This document shows, piece after piece, positions 6,965 to 16,121 of a DNA stretch of 64,000 nt. This stretch comes from Pseudomonas frederiksbergensis. GTDB lineage: Bacteria > Pseudomonadota > Gammaproteobacteria > Pseudomonadales > Pseudomonadaceae. Below the pieces are notes generated by a model. That model was not told the origin of the DNA, made no database searches, and was given only the letters and a program-made list of their open reading frames with translations. The position numbers and the translations under genes are program-made. The stretch is taken from NCBI RefSeq assembly GCF_001952935.1, contig NZ_CP018319.1, positions 4,236,001-4,300,000 on the forward strand, written 5' to 3'. Each line of letters begins with the position of its first letter. Positions within the stretch are counted from its first letter, which is position 1.

Positions 6965-9900
6965 CTACAACGGCAAATGCCGACTCAACAATGCCCGCAA
7001 CGCCGCCGGTTTCACCGGTTTAGCCAGGTAATCCAGCCCCGCCGCATGCACCTGGGCCACCGTCTCCGGTCGCCCATCGGCGCTGATCACAACCCCCGGC
7101 ACAGGCTCACCCAATCGGGTGCGCAGCCATGCCATCAGTTCGGTTCCGGTCTCGCCATCGTCCAGGTGGTAATCCACCAAGGCCAATTGCGGTCGCATCC
7201 CGTCGCTGAGCAGCGCCGCACATTCATCGCGGTTGCGCGCGGTCCAGACCTGACAACCCCAGCGCGTCAGCAAACTGTTCATCCCGATCAGGATGCTGTC
7301 TTCGTTGTCGATGCACAGCACTTGCGAGCCGCTCAGCAATTTGCCATTGAGCTCGGCGACCTTGGGTGGGATCGCGGTTTGCGCCCGAGCCAACGGCACG
7401 CTGACGCTGAACACGCTGCCGCGCCCCGGCCAGGAGCGTACGCGCAAGGTATGACCGAGCACGCGGCACAACCCGTCGGCGATCGCCAGGCCCAGCCCGA
7501 GGCCTTTTTCAGCGCGCGTCTGGTGGCTGTCGAGGCGTTTGAATTCTTCGAAAATGACCTGCTGTTTATCCAGCGGAATGCCCGGGCCACGGTCCCAGAC
7601 TTCCAGGCACAGCTCGCCCTTGCGTCGGCGAACCCCCAGCAGCACTGGGCCTTTGGCATAGCGGAAGGCATTGGTCAGGAAGTTCTGCAGGATTCGTCGC
7701 AACAGTTTGATGTCGCTTTCGACGCGCAACGTACTGCCCCTGACCCGGAATTTCAGCCCTTGGTCGTGGGCCAGCGCCTTGAACTCGGCACCGAGTACGT
7801 CGAACATCTCATTGAGCACGAACGGCTTGGGATCGGGGTTGATCTTGCCGTTTTCCAGGCGGGAAATGTCCAGCAGGTCGCTGATCAAATCCTCCGCCGA
7901 GCGTAGTGACGTGTCCAGATGATGGACCAGTTTTTGCGCCTCGCCGGAGAGACCGTCCTCCTGGTGGGACAGGGCGGCCGAGAACAGTCGCGCAGCGTTC
8001 AACGGTTGCATCAAGTCGTGGCTGACCGCCGCCAGGAATCGGGTTTTCGACTGGTTGGCCAGCTCCGCGGTGCCTTTCGCTTCGGTCAGGGCGAGGTTGA
8101 GTTGCGACAGTTCGTGGGTCCGCTCGGTGACCCGTCGCTCCAGGCCCTCGTTGGCTTCGGTCAGCGCTTGTTCAGCCTCGCGGAACGCGGTGATGTCGGT
8201 GAAACTCATGACAAAACCACCGCCCGGCATCGGGTTGCCGATCAGCTCGATCACACGACCATTGGGGAAAAGTCTTTCAGAGGTGTGGGCGCGGCCCTGA
8301 CGCATCCAGTGCAGGCGCCGGGCAACGTGCACTTCGGCTTCACCGGGACCGCATAGTCCGCGCTCGGCGTTGTAGCGAATGATGTCGGCAATTGGGCGGC
8401 CCAGCCTGATCAGTCCATCGGGGTAGTTGAACAGCTCCAGATAGCGCCGGTTCCAGGCCACCAGTTTCAGCGACTGGTCGACCACGCTGATGCCTTGGGT
8501 GATGTTCTCGATCGCGCCTTGCAGCAGCGCGCGGTTGAATTGCAGCACTTCCGAAGCTTCGTCGGCGATTCGCACGACGTCCTCGAGTTGCATTTCCCGG
8601 CCTTCGATGGCGGCTTTTACCACCGCTCGGGTCGAGGAAGCGCCGAGTACACCGGCCAGCAAGCGTTCAGTGTGGGCGATCCATTCCCCGTCGGCATTCT
8701 GGTTCGGGTTGAAGCCTTTGCCCTGACGGTAGGCGAAGCGGATAAAGCTCTGACGGGCGCGTTCTTCGCCGACGAAGCGTGCGGCCAGCTGCAACAAATC
8801 ATCGATCTGCACCGACAGCATCGAACGGGCGTTGGGACGGGCGCTGATTTCCTGACCAATGAAGCGACCCGCCTGCCAATGTTCCGAAACCCTCGTACGC
8901 GATAGCACCGACACCCAGGCGAACAGCGTGAAGTTGCCCGCAAGCGACAGCACCACGCCTTGGGTCAGCGGGGTAATCGGCAGGTTCAACGGGTTGCTGT
9001 GCAGCCAGGCCAGCCCCGGGAAGCTGTTCAACGACAAACCGAGGCTGTTGGCGGCAATCGGCAGGACCAAGGTGTAGAACCACAGGAACGTCCCGGCGGC
9101 GAGACCGGCGAACACCCCGCGACGATTGGCCTGTTTCCAGTACAGGGCGCCGAGCATGGCGGGGGCCAGCTGGGTCACGGCGGCGAAGGCGATCTGGCCG
9201 ATGGTCGCCAGGCTCGCCGTCGAGCCGAGCAGGCGATAACTGACATAGGCCAGCAGCAGAATCACCACAATGCTCACTCGGCGCACCGAGAGCATCCACT
9301 GGCGGAAAACTTCGAACGGCCGCTCGGCGTTGTTGCGCCGCAGCAGCCATGGCAACAGCATGTCGTTGGAAACCATGGTCGACAGCGCGACGCTGGCGAC
9401 AATCACCATGCCGGTCGCCGCCGAGGCGCCGCCGATAAAAGCCAGCATCGCCAGGGCAGGATGGGCTTGAGCCAGCGGCAGGCTGATGACGAACGAGTCC
9501 GGCAGCACTGAACTCGGCAACATCATCTGGCCGGCGAGGGCGATGGGAACGACGAACAACGCCGCCAACGCCAGATAGGCTGGAAACACCCATTTGGCCA
9601 GGCGCAGATCCTGAGGGTCGATGTTTTCCACCACGGTCACATGGAACTGCCGGGGCAGGCAGATGATTGCCATCATCGCCACGCCGGTCTGTACCACCAT
9701 CGATGGCCAGTTGATGGTTTCCTTCCAATACTCTTCAAGGCGCGGGGCGAGCATGGCCTGGTCGAACAGGTCCTCGAAACCGTCGTACAGGCCGTAGGTC
9801 ACGAACGCGCCGACCGCGAGAAAGGCGAACAGCTTGACCAGCGATTCGAACGCAATCGCCAGCACCATGCCGCGGTGGTGTTCCGTAGCGTCGAGGTTGC

Positions 9901-10435
9901 GGGTACCGAAGACGATGGTGAACAGCGCCAGTACCAGCGACACGATCAACGCCGTGTCCTGGGCGCGCGTGCCCATGGCGTCGGCACCGGCGCCGATCAG
10001 CAGGTTCACCCCGAGCACAATGCCCTTGAGTTGCAGCGCGATGTAGGGCAACACGCCGACCAGGCAGATCAGCGCCACCACCACCGCCAGCGACTGGGAT
10101 TTGCCATAACGCGCGGCGATGAAGTCGGCAATGGAGGTGATGTTCTCCTGTTTGCTGATCATCACCATTTTTTGCAGGACCCACGGTGCGCACACCAGCA
10201 GCAGGATCGGCCCGAGGTAGATCGGCAGGAAAGACCAGAGTTGTTCGGCGGCCTGGCCCACGGCGCCAAAGAAGGTCCAGCTGGTGCAATAGACGGCCAG
10301 CGACAGGCTGTACACCCAGGCGCGCACTCGCGGCGGCAACGGTGTGCTGCGACGGTCGCCGTAGAAGGCGATGGCGAACATGATGGCCATATAGGCCAGG
10401 GCGACGACGGCGATCAGCCCGCTGGACAGCGACAT
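6965..10435 (-). CDS. Hybrid histidine kinase with N-terminal sodium/solute symporter domain (MxtR/CrbS type)
   Basis: This 1,156-residue protein starts at the ATG at 10435, with GGAG 6 bases upstream. Residues of about 1-500 form a multi-helix SLC5/SSSF symporter-like domain (ISKQENITSIADFIAARYGKS, then ENIDPQDLRLAKWVFP). A linker and a PAS domain follow (ENITQGISVVDQSLKLVAWN), then a coiled coil. The kinase core has the H-box FLAAVSHDLMQPLNAAR, the N-box NFLTNAFRYA and G-boxes DRGPGIP and GLGLGLAIADGL. The C-terminus is a receiver domain with phospho-acceptor Asp in LVDYHLDD and Lys in YLAKPV. The architecture matches MxtR/CrbS kinases, which pair with an ErdR/CrbR response regulator encoded elsewhere and control acetate/alcohol metabolism. 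No such partner gene is in this window. Confidence 0.93.
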   Translation of the reverse strand: MSLSSGLIAVVALAYMAIMFAIAFYGDRRSTPLPPRVRAWVYSLSLAVYCTSWTFFGAVGQAAEQLWSFLPIYLGPILLLVCAPWVLQKMVMISKQENITSIADFIAARYGKSQSLAVVVALICLVGVLPYIALQLKGIVLGVNLLIGAGADAMGTRAQDTALIVSLVLALFTIVFGTRNLDATEHHRGMVLAIAFESLVKLFAFLAVGAFVTYGLYDGFEDLFDQAMLAPRLEEYWKETINWPSMVVQTGVAMMAIICLPRQFHVTVVENIDPQDLRLAKWVFPAYLALAALFVVPIALAGQMMLPSSVLPDSFVISLPLAQAHPALAMLAFIGGASAATGMVIVASVALSTMVSNDMLLPWLLRRNNAERPFEVFRQWMLSVRRVSIVVILLLAYVSYRLLGSTASLATIGQIAFAAVTQLAPAMLGALYWKQANRRGVFAGLAAGTFLWFYTLVLPIAANSLGLSLNSFPGLAWLHSNPLNLPITPLTQGVVLSLAGNFTLFAWVSVLSRTRVSEHWQAGRFIGQEISARPNARSMLSVQIDDLLQLAARFVGEERARQSFIRFAYRQGKGFNPNQNADGEWIAHTERLLAGVLGASSTRAVVKAAIEGREMQLEDVVRIADEASEVLQFNRALLQGAIENITQGISVVDQSLKLVAWNRRYLELFNYPDGLIRLGRPIADIIRYNAERGLCGPGEAEVHVARRLHWMRQGRAHTSERLFPNGRVIELIGNPMPGGGFVMSFTDITAFREAEQALTEANEGLERRVTERTHELSQLNLALTEAKGTAELANQSKTRFLAAVSHDLMQPLNAARLFSAALSHQEDGLSGEAQKLVHHLDTSLRSAEDLISDLLDISRLENGKINPDPKPFVLNEMFDVLGAEFKALAHDQGLKFRVRGSTLRVESDIKLLRRILQNFLTNAFRYAKGPVLLGVRRRKGELCLEVWDRGPGIPLDKQQVIFEEFKRLDSHQTRAEKGLGLGLAIADGLCRVLGHTLRVRSWPGRGSVFSVSVPLARAQTAIPPKVAELNGKLLSGSQVLCIDNEDSILIGMNSLLTRWGCQVWTARNRDECAALLSDGMRPQLALVDYHLDDGETGTELMAWLRTRLGEPVPGVVISADGRPETVAQVHAAGLDYLAKPVKPAALRALLSRHLPL

Positions 10436-10583
10436 GGGAACTCCAGACAAAAGACACCCGGGACTCCCGCCCGGACAGACAGTCTCGCACGATGGCAGGG
10501 GTTAGTCAGTGTCGACCAAGGTCGCGGCGTGGCGGGGTGTCGCAGGCAGTGTGTCAGTGGGATCTTGGTTGTTTTTTCTGGCC

Positions 10584-10663
10584 CCTTCGCGGGCAAGCCC
10601 GCTCCCACATTGGATCTGTGTCGTCCACAAATCCCCTGTGGGAGCGGGCTTGCTCGCGAAGGC
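10584..10663. repeat. REP pair (inverted)
   Basis: Two REP elements in inverted orientation are separated by 27 bases: CCTTCGCGGGCAAGCCCGCTC (10584-10604, extending to the CCCACA at 10609) and its complement (10637-10663). They lie between the hybrid kinase and the tetR-like gene. This is a typical fluorescens-group REP doublet. Confidence 0.9.
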
Positions 10664-10667
10664 GGCC

Positions 10668-11207
10668 TCACTGATTCAAAGCAATTTCGATCAACCGATG
10701 CAATTCCTCAACCTCCAGCGGCGCCGCTGAAAACAGGATGCGAAACACCGTCGGCGCTGCCACCAGGTTGATCAGCCGATCGACGTTCGGCTTCGGCTGA
10801 TCGGGGTAACGATCCAGGATCGTCTGCAACTGCCCGCCAATGATCGTCGCGCAAAGGGCCGGCGTGGTGCTGCATTGCACGTCGCGCAACATGTTGCGGC
10901 CGGGTTCGGAGCTCATTTCGTCCAGGTATTGCTCGGCCCAGGCGCGCACGTCGCCGCGCAGGCTGCCGGTATTGGCCGGCTCGTTCTCGGGGCGCATGCG
11001 GGCGAGGGCGACGTCCGCCAACAACACCGACAGGTCGCCCCAGCGCCGATAGATGGTCGACGGCGTGACGCCCGCGCGGGCGGCGATTTGCGGGACGGTC
11101 ACGGTGGTGCGGTCCTGCTCTTCGAGGAGATCGCGCACTGCCGAGTGAACCGACTCTTGCACCCGGGCGCTTCTGCCGCCGGGGCGTAAACCTTCTTTTA
11201 TAGCCAT
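10668..11207 (-). CDS. TetR/AcrR family transcriptional regulator
   Basis: This 179-residue protein has an N-terminal helix-turn-helix: VHSAVRDLLEEQDRTTVTV, then PQIAARAGVTPSTIYRRWGD, the characteristic TetR recognition helix. The ligand-binding C-terminal part is all-helical (RGDVRAWAEQYLDEM ... VDRLINLVAAPTVFRILF). It is divergent from an MFS permease, with 90 bases between the starts that hold two small dyads. The usual arrangement for such pairs is that the regulator represses the permease and itself, and loses DNA binding when it binds the transported compound. The effector is unknown. Confidence 0.9.
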   Translation of the reverse strand: MAIKEGLRPGGRSARVQESVHSAVRDLLEEQDRTTVTVPQIAARAGVTPSTIYRRWGDLSVLLADVALARMRPENEPANTGSLRGDVRAWAEQYLDEMSSEPGRNMLRDVQCSTTPALCATIIGGQLQTILDRYPDQPKPNVDRLINLVAAPTVFRILFSAAPLEVEELHRLIEIALNQ

Positions 11208-11224
11208 GCATCGGACCTTAACAC

Positions 11225-11284
11225 AAAGAATTTGCTTTAAGCCCTAGCCAGTCGCACACTCCGCAAAAGCAAAAAGTTAGCTTT
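11225..11284. promoter_or_regulatory. Candidate TetR operators between divergent tetR-like and MFS genes
   Basis: Two dyads lie in the divergent promoter region: AAAG-AATTTG-CTTT (11225-11238) and AAAGC-AAAAAGTTA-GCTTT (11266-11284), the second next to the MFS ribosome-binding site. The similar half-sites suggest binding by the adjacent regulator. No experimental support can be read here. Confidence 0.4.
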
Positions 11285-11297
11285 ACGGAGCGTGCGC

Positions 11298-12491
11298 ATG
11301 TCCAGTTCAACGTCTAATCGTTCAAGCCTGTGGTTCCTGGCGATCACCTTACTCAGTTTTCTGGCGGCGTCCACGGCGCCGACGCCGTTGTACCACCTGT
11401 ACCAGGAACACCTGCAATTCTCGGCAGCGACCCTGACCCTGATTTTCGGCGTGTACGCCATCAGCTTGCTGGCGGCGTTGCTCACGGTTGGTTCGCTCTC
11501 GGATTACCTGGGGCGCAAACCGGTGATCTTTACCGCCGTGATGCTGAACATGCTGGCGATGCTGCTGTTTATCAATGCAGACAGTGTCGCCTGGTTGATC
11601 AGTGCGCGAGTGCTTCAAGGTTTTGCTACGGGGATGGCCACCGCCGTATTGAGTGCGGCGCTGTTGGACACCGATCGCCAGCAAGGGCCGTTGGTCAACA
11701 GTGTCGCGCCGTTGCTGGGCATGGCGGTGGGCGCCATGGGCTGTGGCTTGTTGGCCGAGTTTGCACCGCTGCCGTTGCAGTTGACCTATTGGGTGCTGTT
11801 CGCGCTGTTTGTGATGCAAGCGCTGTACGTCTGGCGATTGCCGGAAAGCGTCAGCCGCCAACCGGGAGCCTGGGCTTCGCTGCGCCCGACACTGCATGTG
11901 CCGATCCAGGCGCGACGTGCGTTGTGGCTGGTGCTGCCGATCAATATCGCGGTGTGGGCGCTCGGTGGTTTTTACGCTTCCTTGGCGCCGTCTCTGGTGC
12001 GCACAGCGACGGGATCGACCTCGAATCTGATTGGCGGTGCGACGGTGGCGGCGTTGACGGTGACCGGCGCGCTGATGATCTACACCTTGCGCGATCGGCC
12101 GGCCGACAAGGTTTTGCGCTTGGGCGGCAGCCTGCTGCCCATCGGCGTCGCGCTGATTCTGATGGCGGTGCACAGCGCCAGCCTTACGCTGTTTTTCATC
12201 GGGACGCTGGTGGCCGGATGCGGTTTCGGCGCCGGTTTCCTCGGTGCATTGCGCAGCGTCGTGCCGCTGGCCTTACCCCATGAGCGGGCAGGGTTGATGT
12301 CGGCTTACTACGTGCTCAGTTATCTGGCGTTCTGCTTGCCGTCGTTGCTGGCGGGGAACTTGACCCGGACCTTCGGGTTGGTGGCCACGACCGATGGTTA
12401 CGGCGCGGTGCTGATTATTCTTTCGGCTGGCGCTCTATTCGCGTTGATGCGTCAGCAGTCGATGAAAGTCTGTGGCGTCGATGTTCGATGA
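11298..12491 (+). CDS. MFS transporter (drug/metabolite efflux type)
   Basis: This 397-residue permease starts at the ATG at 11298, with CGGAG 7 bases upstream. It has about 12 hydrophobic helices. The TM2-3 loop reads GSLSDYLGRKPV, the canonical MFS motif A (GxLaDrxGrkxxl). LQGFATGMATAVLSAALLD matches the motif C region less well. The N-terminus LSFLAASTAPTPLYHLYQ is common in proteobacterial aromatic/drug efflux permeases. The divergent TetR regulator suggests inducible expression. Substrate unknown. The cupin gene begins 42 bases downstream on the same strand and may be cotranscribed. Confidence 0.9.
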   Translation: MSSSTSNRSSLWFLAITLLSFLAASTAPTPLYHLYQEHLQFSAATLTLIFGVYAISLLAALLTVGSLSDYLGRKPVIFTAVMLNMLAMLLFINADSVAWLISARVLQGFATGMATAVLSAALLDTDRQQGPLVNSVAPLLGMAVGAMGCGLLAEFAPLPLQLTYWVLFALFVMQALYVWRLPESVSRQPGAWASLRPTLHVPIQARRALWLVLPINIAVWALGGFYASLAPSLVRTATGSTSNLIGGATVAALTVTGALMIYTLRDRPADKVLRLGGSLLPIGVALILMAVHSASLTLFFIGTLVAGCGFGAGFLGALRSVVPLALPHERAGLMSAYYVLSYLAFCLPSLLAGNLTRTFGLVATTDGYGAVLIILSAGALFALMRQQSMKVCGVDVR

Positions 12492-12533
12492 CCGTTAGCC
12501 TTGGCACCGCCCTGCCTTTCGACGGACCGACCC

Positions 12534-12845
12534 ATGAAGATCATCCGCAGCAAATCCTTCACCGCTGACCGTGCCTGGGGCGCTTTGGATATCGCCAACA
12601 TGAACGGCATCACCACGCGTTTGCACTGGACCGATCAGCCCTATAAATGGCACATCAATGATGGGCAGGAAGTGTTTGTGGTGCTGGATGGCGTTGTGCA
12701 GATGCGTTATCGCGAAGCAGGACAGGAGCAAGAAGTGATGTTGGGTGTAGGCGATATCTTCTATGCCGACGTCGGTACCGAACACGTTGCCCATCCGCAA
12801 GGTGCGGCAAGAATCCTGGTGATCGAGACTGAAGGCAGCGTCTGA
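12534..12845 (+). CDS. Small cupin-domain protein
   Basis: The start is the ATG at 12534, giving 103 residues; a TTG 11 codons upstream is less likely. It is a single-domain cupin: cupin motif 1 lies around WHINDGQEVFVVLDGVVQMRY and motif 2 around LGVGDIFYADVGTEHVAHPQG. The metal-binding set is reduced compared with G(X)5HXH: the first motif offers His and Glu (WHIND...E) and the second one or two His. The function cannot be assigned; such proteins range from isomerases to sensors. Position suggests a link with the upstream MFS permease. Confidence 0.8.
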   Translation: MKIIRSKSFTADRAWGALDIANMNGITTRLHWTDQPYKWHINDGQEVFVVLDGVVQMRYREAGQEQEVMLGVGDIFYADVGTEHVAHPQGAARILVIETEGSV

Positions 12846-12849
12846 CGCT

Positions 12850-12899
12850 ATATCTGCAAAACAGATAACAGTTAGAGATATTACCCGTTATATCGATAT
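12850..12899. promoter_or_regulatory. Dyads upstream of the TDT transporter
   Basis: TATCTG-CAAAA-CAGATA (12851-12867) and the perfect palindrome ATATCGATAT (12890-12899) occupy the 105-base gap before the TDT exporter gene. They may be regulator sites or a hairpin; the regulator is not identifiable. Confidence 0.3.
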
Positions 12900-12950
12900 T
12901 CGATTTGGATCTACCATGGACTCCACCTCAACAGAGGACAGGAGTTCACC

Positions 12951-14102
12951 ATGACATGCCCCAACACTGCCGCAGCCGGTTTCAAACCCTTCAGTCATTT
13001 GCAGCACCCGCGTGAAGTCATCCGCCAGTTCACGCCGAACTGGTTCGCCGCCACCATGGGCACCGGCGTGCTGGCGTTGGCGCTGGCGCAGCTGCCTGGC
13101 GCAAATGCCGGTTTGTACGCGATTGCCGAAACCCTATGGCTGTTCAATATCGCGCTGTTCGTTTTGTTCACTGCGCTATACGCGGCGCGTTGGGCATTGT
13201 TTTTCGATGAGGCGCGGCGGATTTTCGGTCACTCCACGGTCTCGATGTTTTTCGGCACCATCCCCATGGGCCTGGCGACCATCATTAATGGTTTCTTGCT
13301 GTTTGGTCTGCCGCGTTGGGGCGAGGGCGTGATTCACCTCGCCGAGGCGCTGTGGTGGCTGGATGTGGCGATGTCTGTGGCGTGCGGCGTGCTGATTCCC
13401 TACCTGATGTTCACCCGTCAGGAGCACAGCATCGACCAGATGACCGCCGTCTGGCTGTTGCCGGTGGTGGCGGCAGAAGTGGCGGCCGCCAGCGGTGGCC
13501 TGTTGGCGCCGCACCTGGCCGATGCCCATTCGCAACTGGTGGTGCTGGTGACCAGCTACGTGCTCTGGGCCTTTTCCCTACCGGTGGCGTTCAGCATTCT
13601 GACCATTCTGTTGCTGCGCATGGCGCTGCATAAATTACCCCACGAAAACATGGCCGCCTCCAGCTGGCTGGCGCTCGGTCCGATTGGCACCGGGGCGCTG
13701 GGCATGTTGCTGTTGGGCGCCGACGCGCCGGCGATCTTTGCGGCCAATGGTCTGCCGGGCATGGGTGAAATCGCCGCCGGGCTGGGTTTAGTGGCCGGGA
13801 TTACCCTGTGGGGCTTGGGTCTGTGGTGGATGCTGATCGCGGTGCTCATTACCCTGCGTTACCTGCGCGAAGGCATCCCTTTCAATCTCGGCTGGTGGGG
13901 TTTTACCTTCCCGCTGGGCGTCTATTCCCTGGCGACATTGAAACTGGCCAGTACCTTGAACCTGACGTTTTTCAGCGTTTTTGGCTGCGTGCTGGTGGTG
14001 TTGCTGGCGGTGATGTGGCTGATCGTCGCCAAACGGACAGTGCAGGGCGCCTGGCGGGGGGAGTTATTTGTCTCGCCGTGCATTGCAGGATTAAACAAAT
14101 AA
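12951..14102 (+). CDS. TDT-family (TehA/SLAC1/Ssu1-like) transporter
   Basis: This 383-residue protein has about ten hydrophobic helices. It is preceded by a good ribosome-binding site (GACAGGAG at 12938-12945). The start region FTPNWFAATMGTGVLALAL is the signature of the tellurite-resistance/dicarboxylate transporter family, where a Phe or nearby residue gates the pore. Family members include E. coli TehA, plant SLAC1 anion channels, Mae1 malate uptake and Ssu1 sulfite efflux proteins. The longer form and sequence look closest to the Mae1/Ssu1 branch, so organic acid or sulfite is possible; this is inference. It appears to be a single gene with its own upstream dyads. Confidence 0.85.
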   Translation: MTCPNTAAAGFKPFSHLQHPREVIRQFTPNWFAATMGTGVLALALAQLPGANAGLYAIAETLWLFNIALFVLFTALYAARWALFFDEARRIFGHSTVSMFFGTIPMGLATIINGFLLFGLPRWGEGVIHLAEALWWLDVAMSVACGVLIPYLMFTRQEHSIDQMTAVWLLPVVAAEVAAASGGLLAPHLADAHSQLVVLVTSYVLWAFSLPVAFSILTILLLRMALHKLPHENMAASSWLALGPIGTGALGMLLLGADAPAIFAANGLPGMGEIAAGLGLVAGITLWGLGLWWMLIAVLITLRYLREGIPFNLGWWGFTFPLGVYSLATLKLASTLNLTFFSVFGCVLVVLLAVMWLIVAKRTVQGAWRGELFVSPCIAGLNK

Positions 14103-14200
14103 CCTGCAAAGTTTAGGTAATGTGTGGCCTGGATCGTCGTTGGATATTCCAATAACTGCATCCACGCCACTCTCTACCCAACATCAGGGACACATGGAAG

Positions 14201-16075
14201 ATGAGTCACCCCTCACAGTTCACCTTGCTTCGCACCCGGCGCTTCCTGCCGTTCTTCGTCACGCAGTCGCTCGGGGCGTTCAACGACAACATCTTCAAGC
14301 AGTCGCTGATTCTCGCCATTCTCTACAAGTTGACGATCGACGGTGACCGCTCGATCTGGGTCAACCTGTGTGCGCTGCTGTTCATCCTGCCGTTCTTCCT
14401 GTTCTCGGCACTGGCCGGGCAGTTCGGGGAAAAGTTCGCCAAGGACGCGCTGATTCGTCTGATCAAGCTCGGGGAAATCGCCATCATGGCGGTCGGCGCG
14501 GTCGGTTTCATGTTCGATCACCTGTGGCTGATGCTGGTGGCGCTGTTTGCCATGGGCACTCACTCAGCGCTGTTCGGGCCGGTGAAATACTCGATCCTGC
14601 CCCAGGCCTTGCGTGACGAAGAGCTGGTAGGCGGCAATGGCCTGGTGGAAATGGGCACCTTCCTGGCGATCCTCGCCGGGACCATAGGCGCCGGGATCAT
14701 GATGTCCTCCAGTCATTACGCGCCGATCGTCTCCACGGCGATCCTCGGTGTGGCGGTGCTCGGCTATCTGGCCAGTCGCAGCATTCCGCGGGCTGCGGCC
14801 GCCTCCCCGGAAATGCGCCTGAACTGGAACATTTTCAGCCAGTCCTGGGCCACCTTGAAGCTGGGCTTGGGGCAGACGCCTGCGGTGTCGCGTTCGATTG
14901 TCGGCAACTCGTGGTTCTGGTTTGTCGGGGCGATTTATCTGACGCAAATCCCGGCTTACGCCAAGGAGTGGATGCACGGCGACGAAACCGTGGTGACGCT
15001 GATTCTTACGGTGTTCTCGGTCGGTATCGCACTCGGTTCGATGCTTTGCGAGAAATTGTCCGGGCGCAAAGTCGAAATCGGTCTGGTGCCGTTCGGCTCT
15101 TTCGGTCTGACCGTGTTTGGTTTGCTGCTGTGGTGGCATTCCGGTGGAATTCCGGACAGCGTTGCCGGCCATGGCTGGATCGAAGTCCTGGGTTTTGGCC
15201 ATGCCTGGCTGGTGTTGATCGACATTCTCGGGCTTGGGGTGTTCGGCGGTTTCTACATCGTGCCGCTGTATGCGCTGATTCAGTCGCGGACCCCGGAGAA
15301 CGAGCGGGCGCGGGTGATTGCCGCCAACAATATTCTCAACGCGCTGTTCATGGTGGTCTCGGCGATTGTCTCGATCGTCTTGCTGAGCATGGTCGAGCTG
15401 TCGATTCCGCAGCTGTTCCTGGTGGTGTCGCTGCTGAACATCGGCGTCAATGCCTACATCTTCAGCATCGTCCCCGAATTCAGCATGCGCTTCCTGATCT
15501 GGCTGCTCAGCCACTCCATGTACCGCGTGGAGCATCGCAATCTGCAGCTGATTCCCGATGAAGGCGCGGCATTGCTGGTGTGCAATCACGTGTCCTTCGT
15601 CGACGCCTTGCTGATTGGCGGCGCGGTGCGTCGGCCGATTCGCTTTGTGATGTATTACAAGATCTACAACCTGCCGGTGCTGAACTTCATCTTTCGCACG
15701 GCCGGGACCATTCCTATCGCGGGACGTCAGGAAGACATTCAGATCTACGAAAAAGCCTTCACGCGCATTGCTCAATATCTGAAGGACGGCGAGTTGGTGT
15801 GCATCTTCCCGGAGGGAAAATTGACCGCCGATGGCGAGATCAACGAGTTCAAGGGCGGGCTGACGCGGATTCTCGAAGAGACGCCGGTGCCGGTGATTCC
15901 CTTGGCGTTGCAGGGTTTGTGGGGGAGCTTCTTCAGTCGCGATCCGCAAAAGGGCGTGTTTCGCCGGTTGTGGTCACGGGTGACCCTGGTGGCAGGGCCT
16001 GCGGTGTCGGTCGAAGTGGCAGAGCCAGCCCGGTTGCAAGGGTTGGTGGGGGAATTGCGCGGCGCTATGCGCTGA
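14201..16075 (+). CDS. LplT-like MFS lysophospholipid transporter fused to PlsC acyltransferase
   Basis: This 624-residue two-domain protein has an MFS transporter in residues of about 1-430 (FFVTQSLGAFNDNIFKQSL is the LplT signature). Residues of about 440-624 form a PlsC/LPLAT acyltransferase with block I NHVSFVDALL (NHX4D), block II near GTIPIAGRQ, and block III FPEGKLT. In E. coli, LplT flips lysophospholipids inward and Aas re-acylates them using its own acyl-ACP synthetase. Here transporter and acyltransferase are one chain and no synthetase domain is present. The role is lysophospholipid recycling in the inner membrane. Confidence 0.9.
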   Translation: MSHPSQFTLLRTRRFLPFFVTQSLGAFNDNIFKQSLILAILYKLTIDGDRSIWVNLCALLFILPFFLFSALAGQFGEKFAKDALIRLIKLGEIAIMAVGAVGFMFDHLWLMLVALFAMGTHSALFGPVKYSILPQALRDEELVGGNGLVEMGTFLAILAGTIGAGIMMSSSHYAPIVSTAILGVAVLGYLASRSIPRAAAASPEMRLNWNIFSQSWATLKLGLGQTPAVSRSIVGNSWFWFVGAIYLTQIPAYAKEWMHGDETVVTLILTVFSVGIALGSMLCEKLSGRKVEIGLVPFGSFGLTVFGLLLWWHSGGIPDSVAGHGWIEVLGFGHAWLVLIDILGLGVFGGFYIVPLYALIQSRTPENERARVIAANNILNALFMVVSAIVSIVLLSMVELSIPQLFLVVSLLNIGVNAYIFSIVPEFSMRFLIWLLSHSMYRVEHRNLQLIPDEGAALLVCNHVSFVDALLIGGAVRRPIRFVMYYKIYNLPVLNFIFRTAGTIPIAGRQEDIQIYEKAFTRIAQYLKDGELVCIFPEGKLTADGEINEFKGGLTRILEETPVPVIPLALQGLWGSFFSRDPQKGVFRRLWSRVTLVAGPAVSVEVAEPARLQGLVGELRGAMR

Positions 16076-16121
16076 CTCCTTTCGTTGCGGGCCGCTAACC
16101 CAGCGTGCCCGCGCCGCGCAT

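Noticed and set aside
14564..15949. A 461-codon minus-strand frame inside the LplT-PlsC gene
   Set aside because: It lies wholly within a gene with clear motifs on the other strand, and its translation is rich in His, Gln and Arg.
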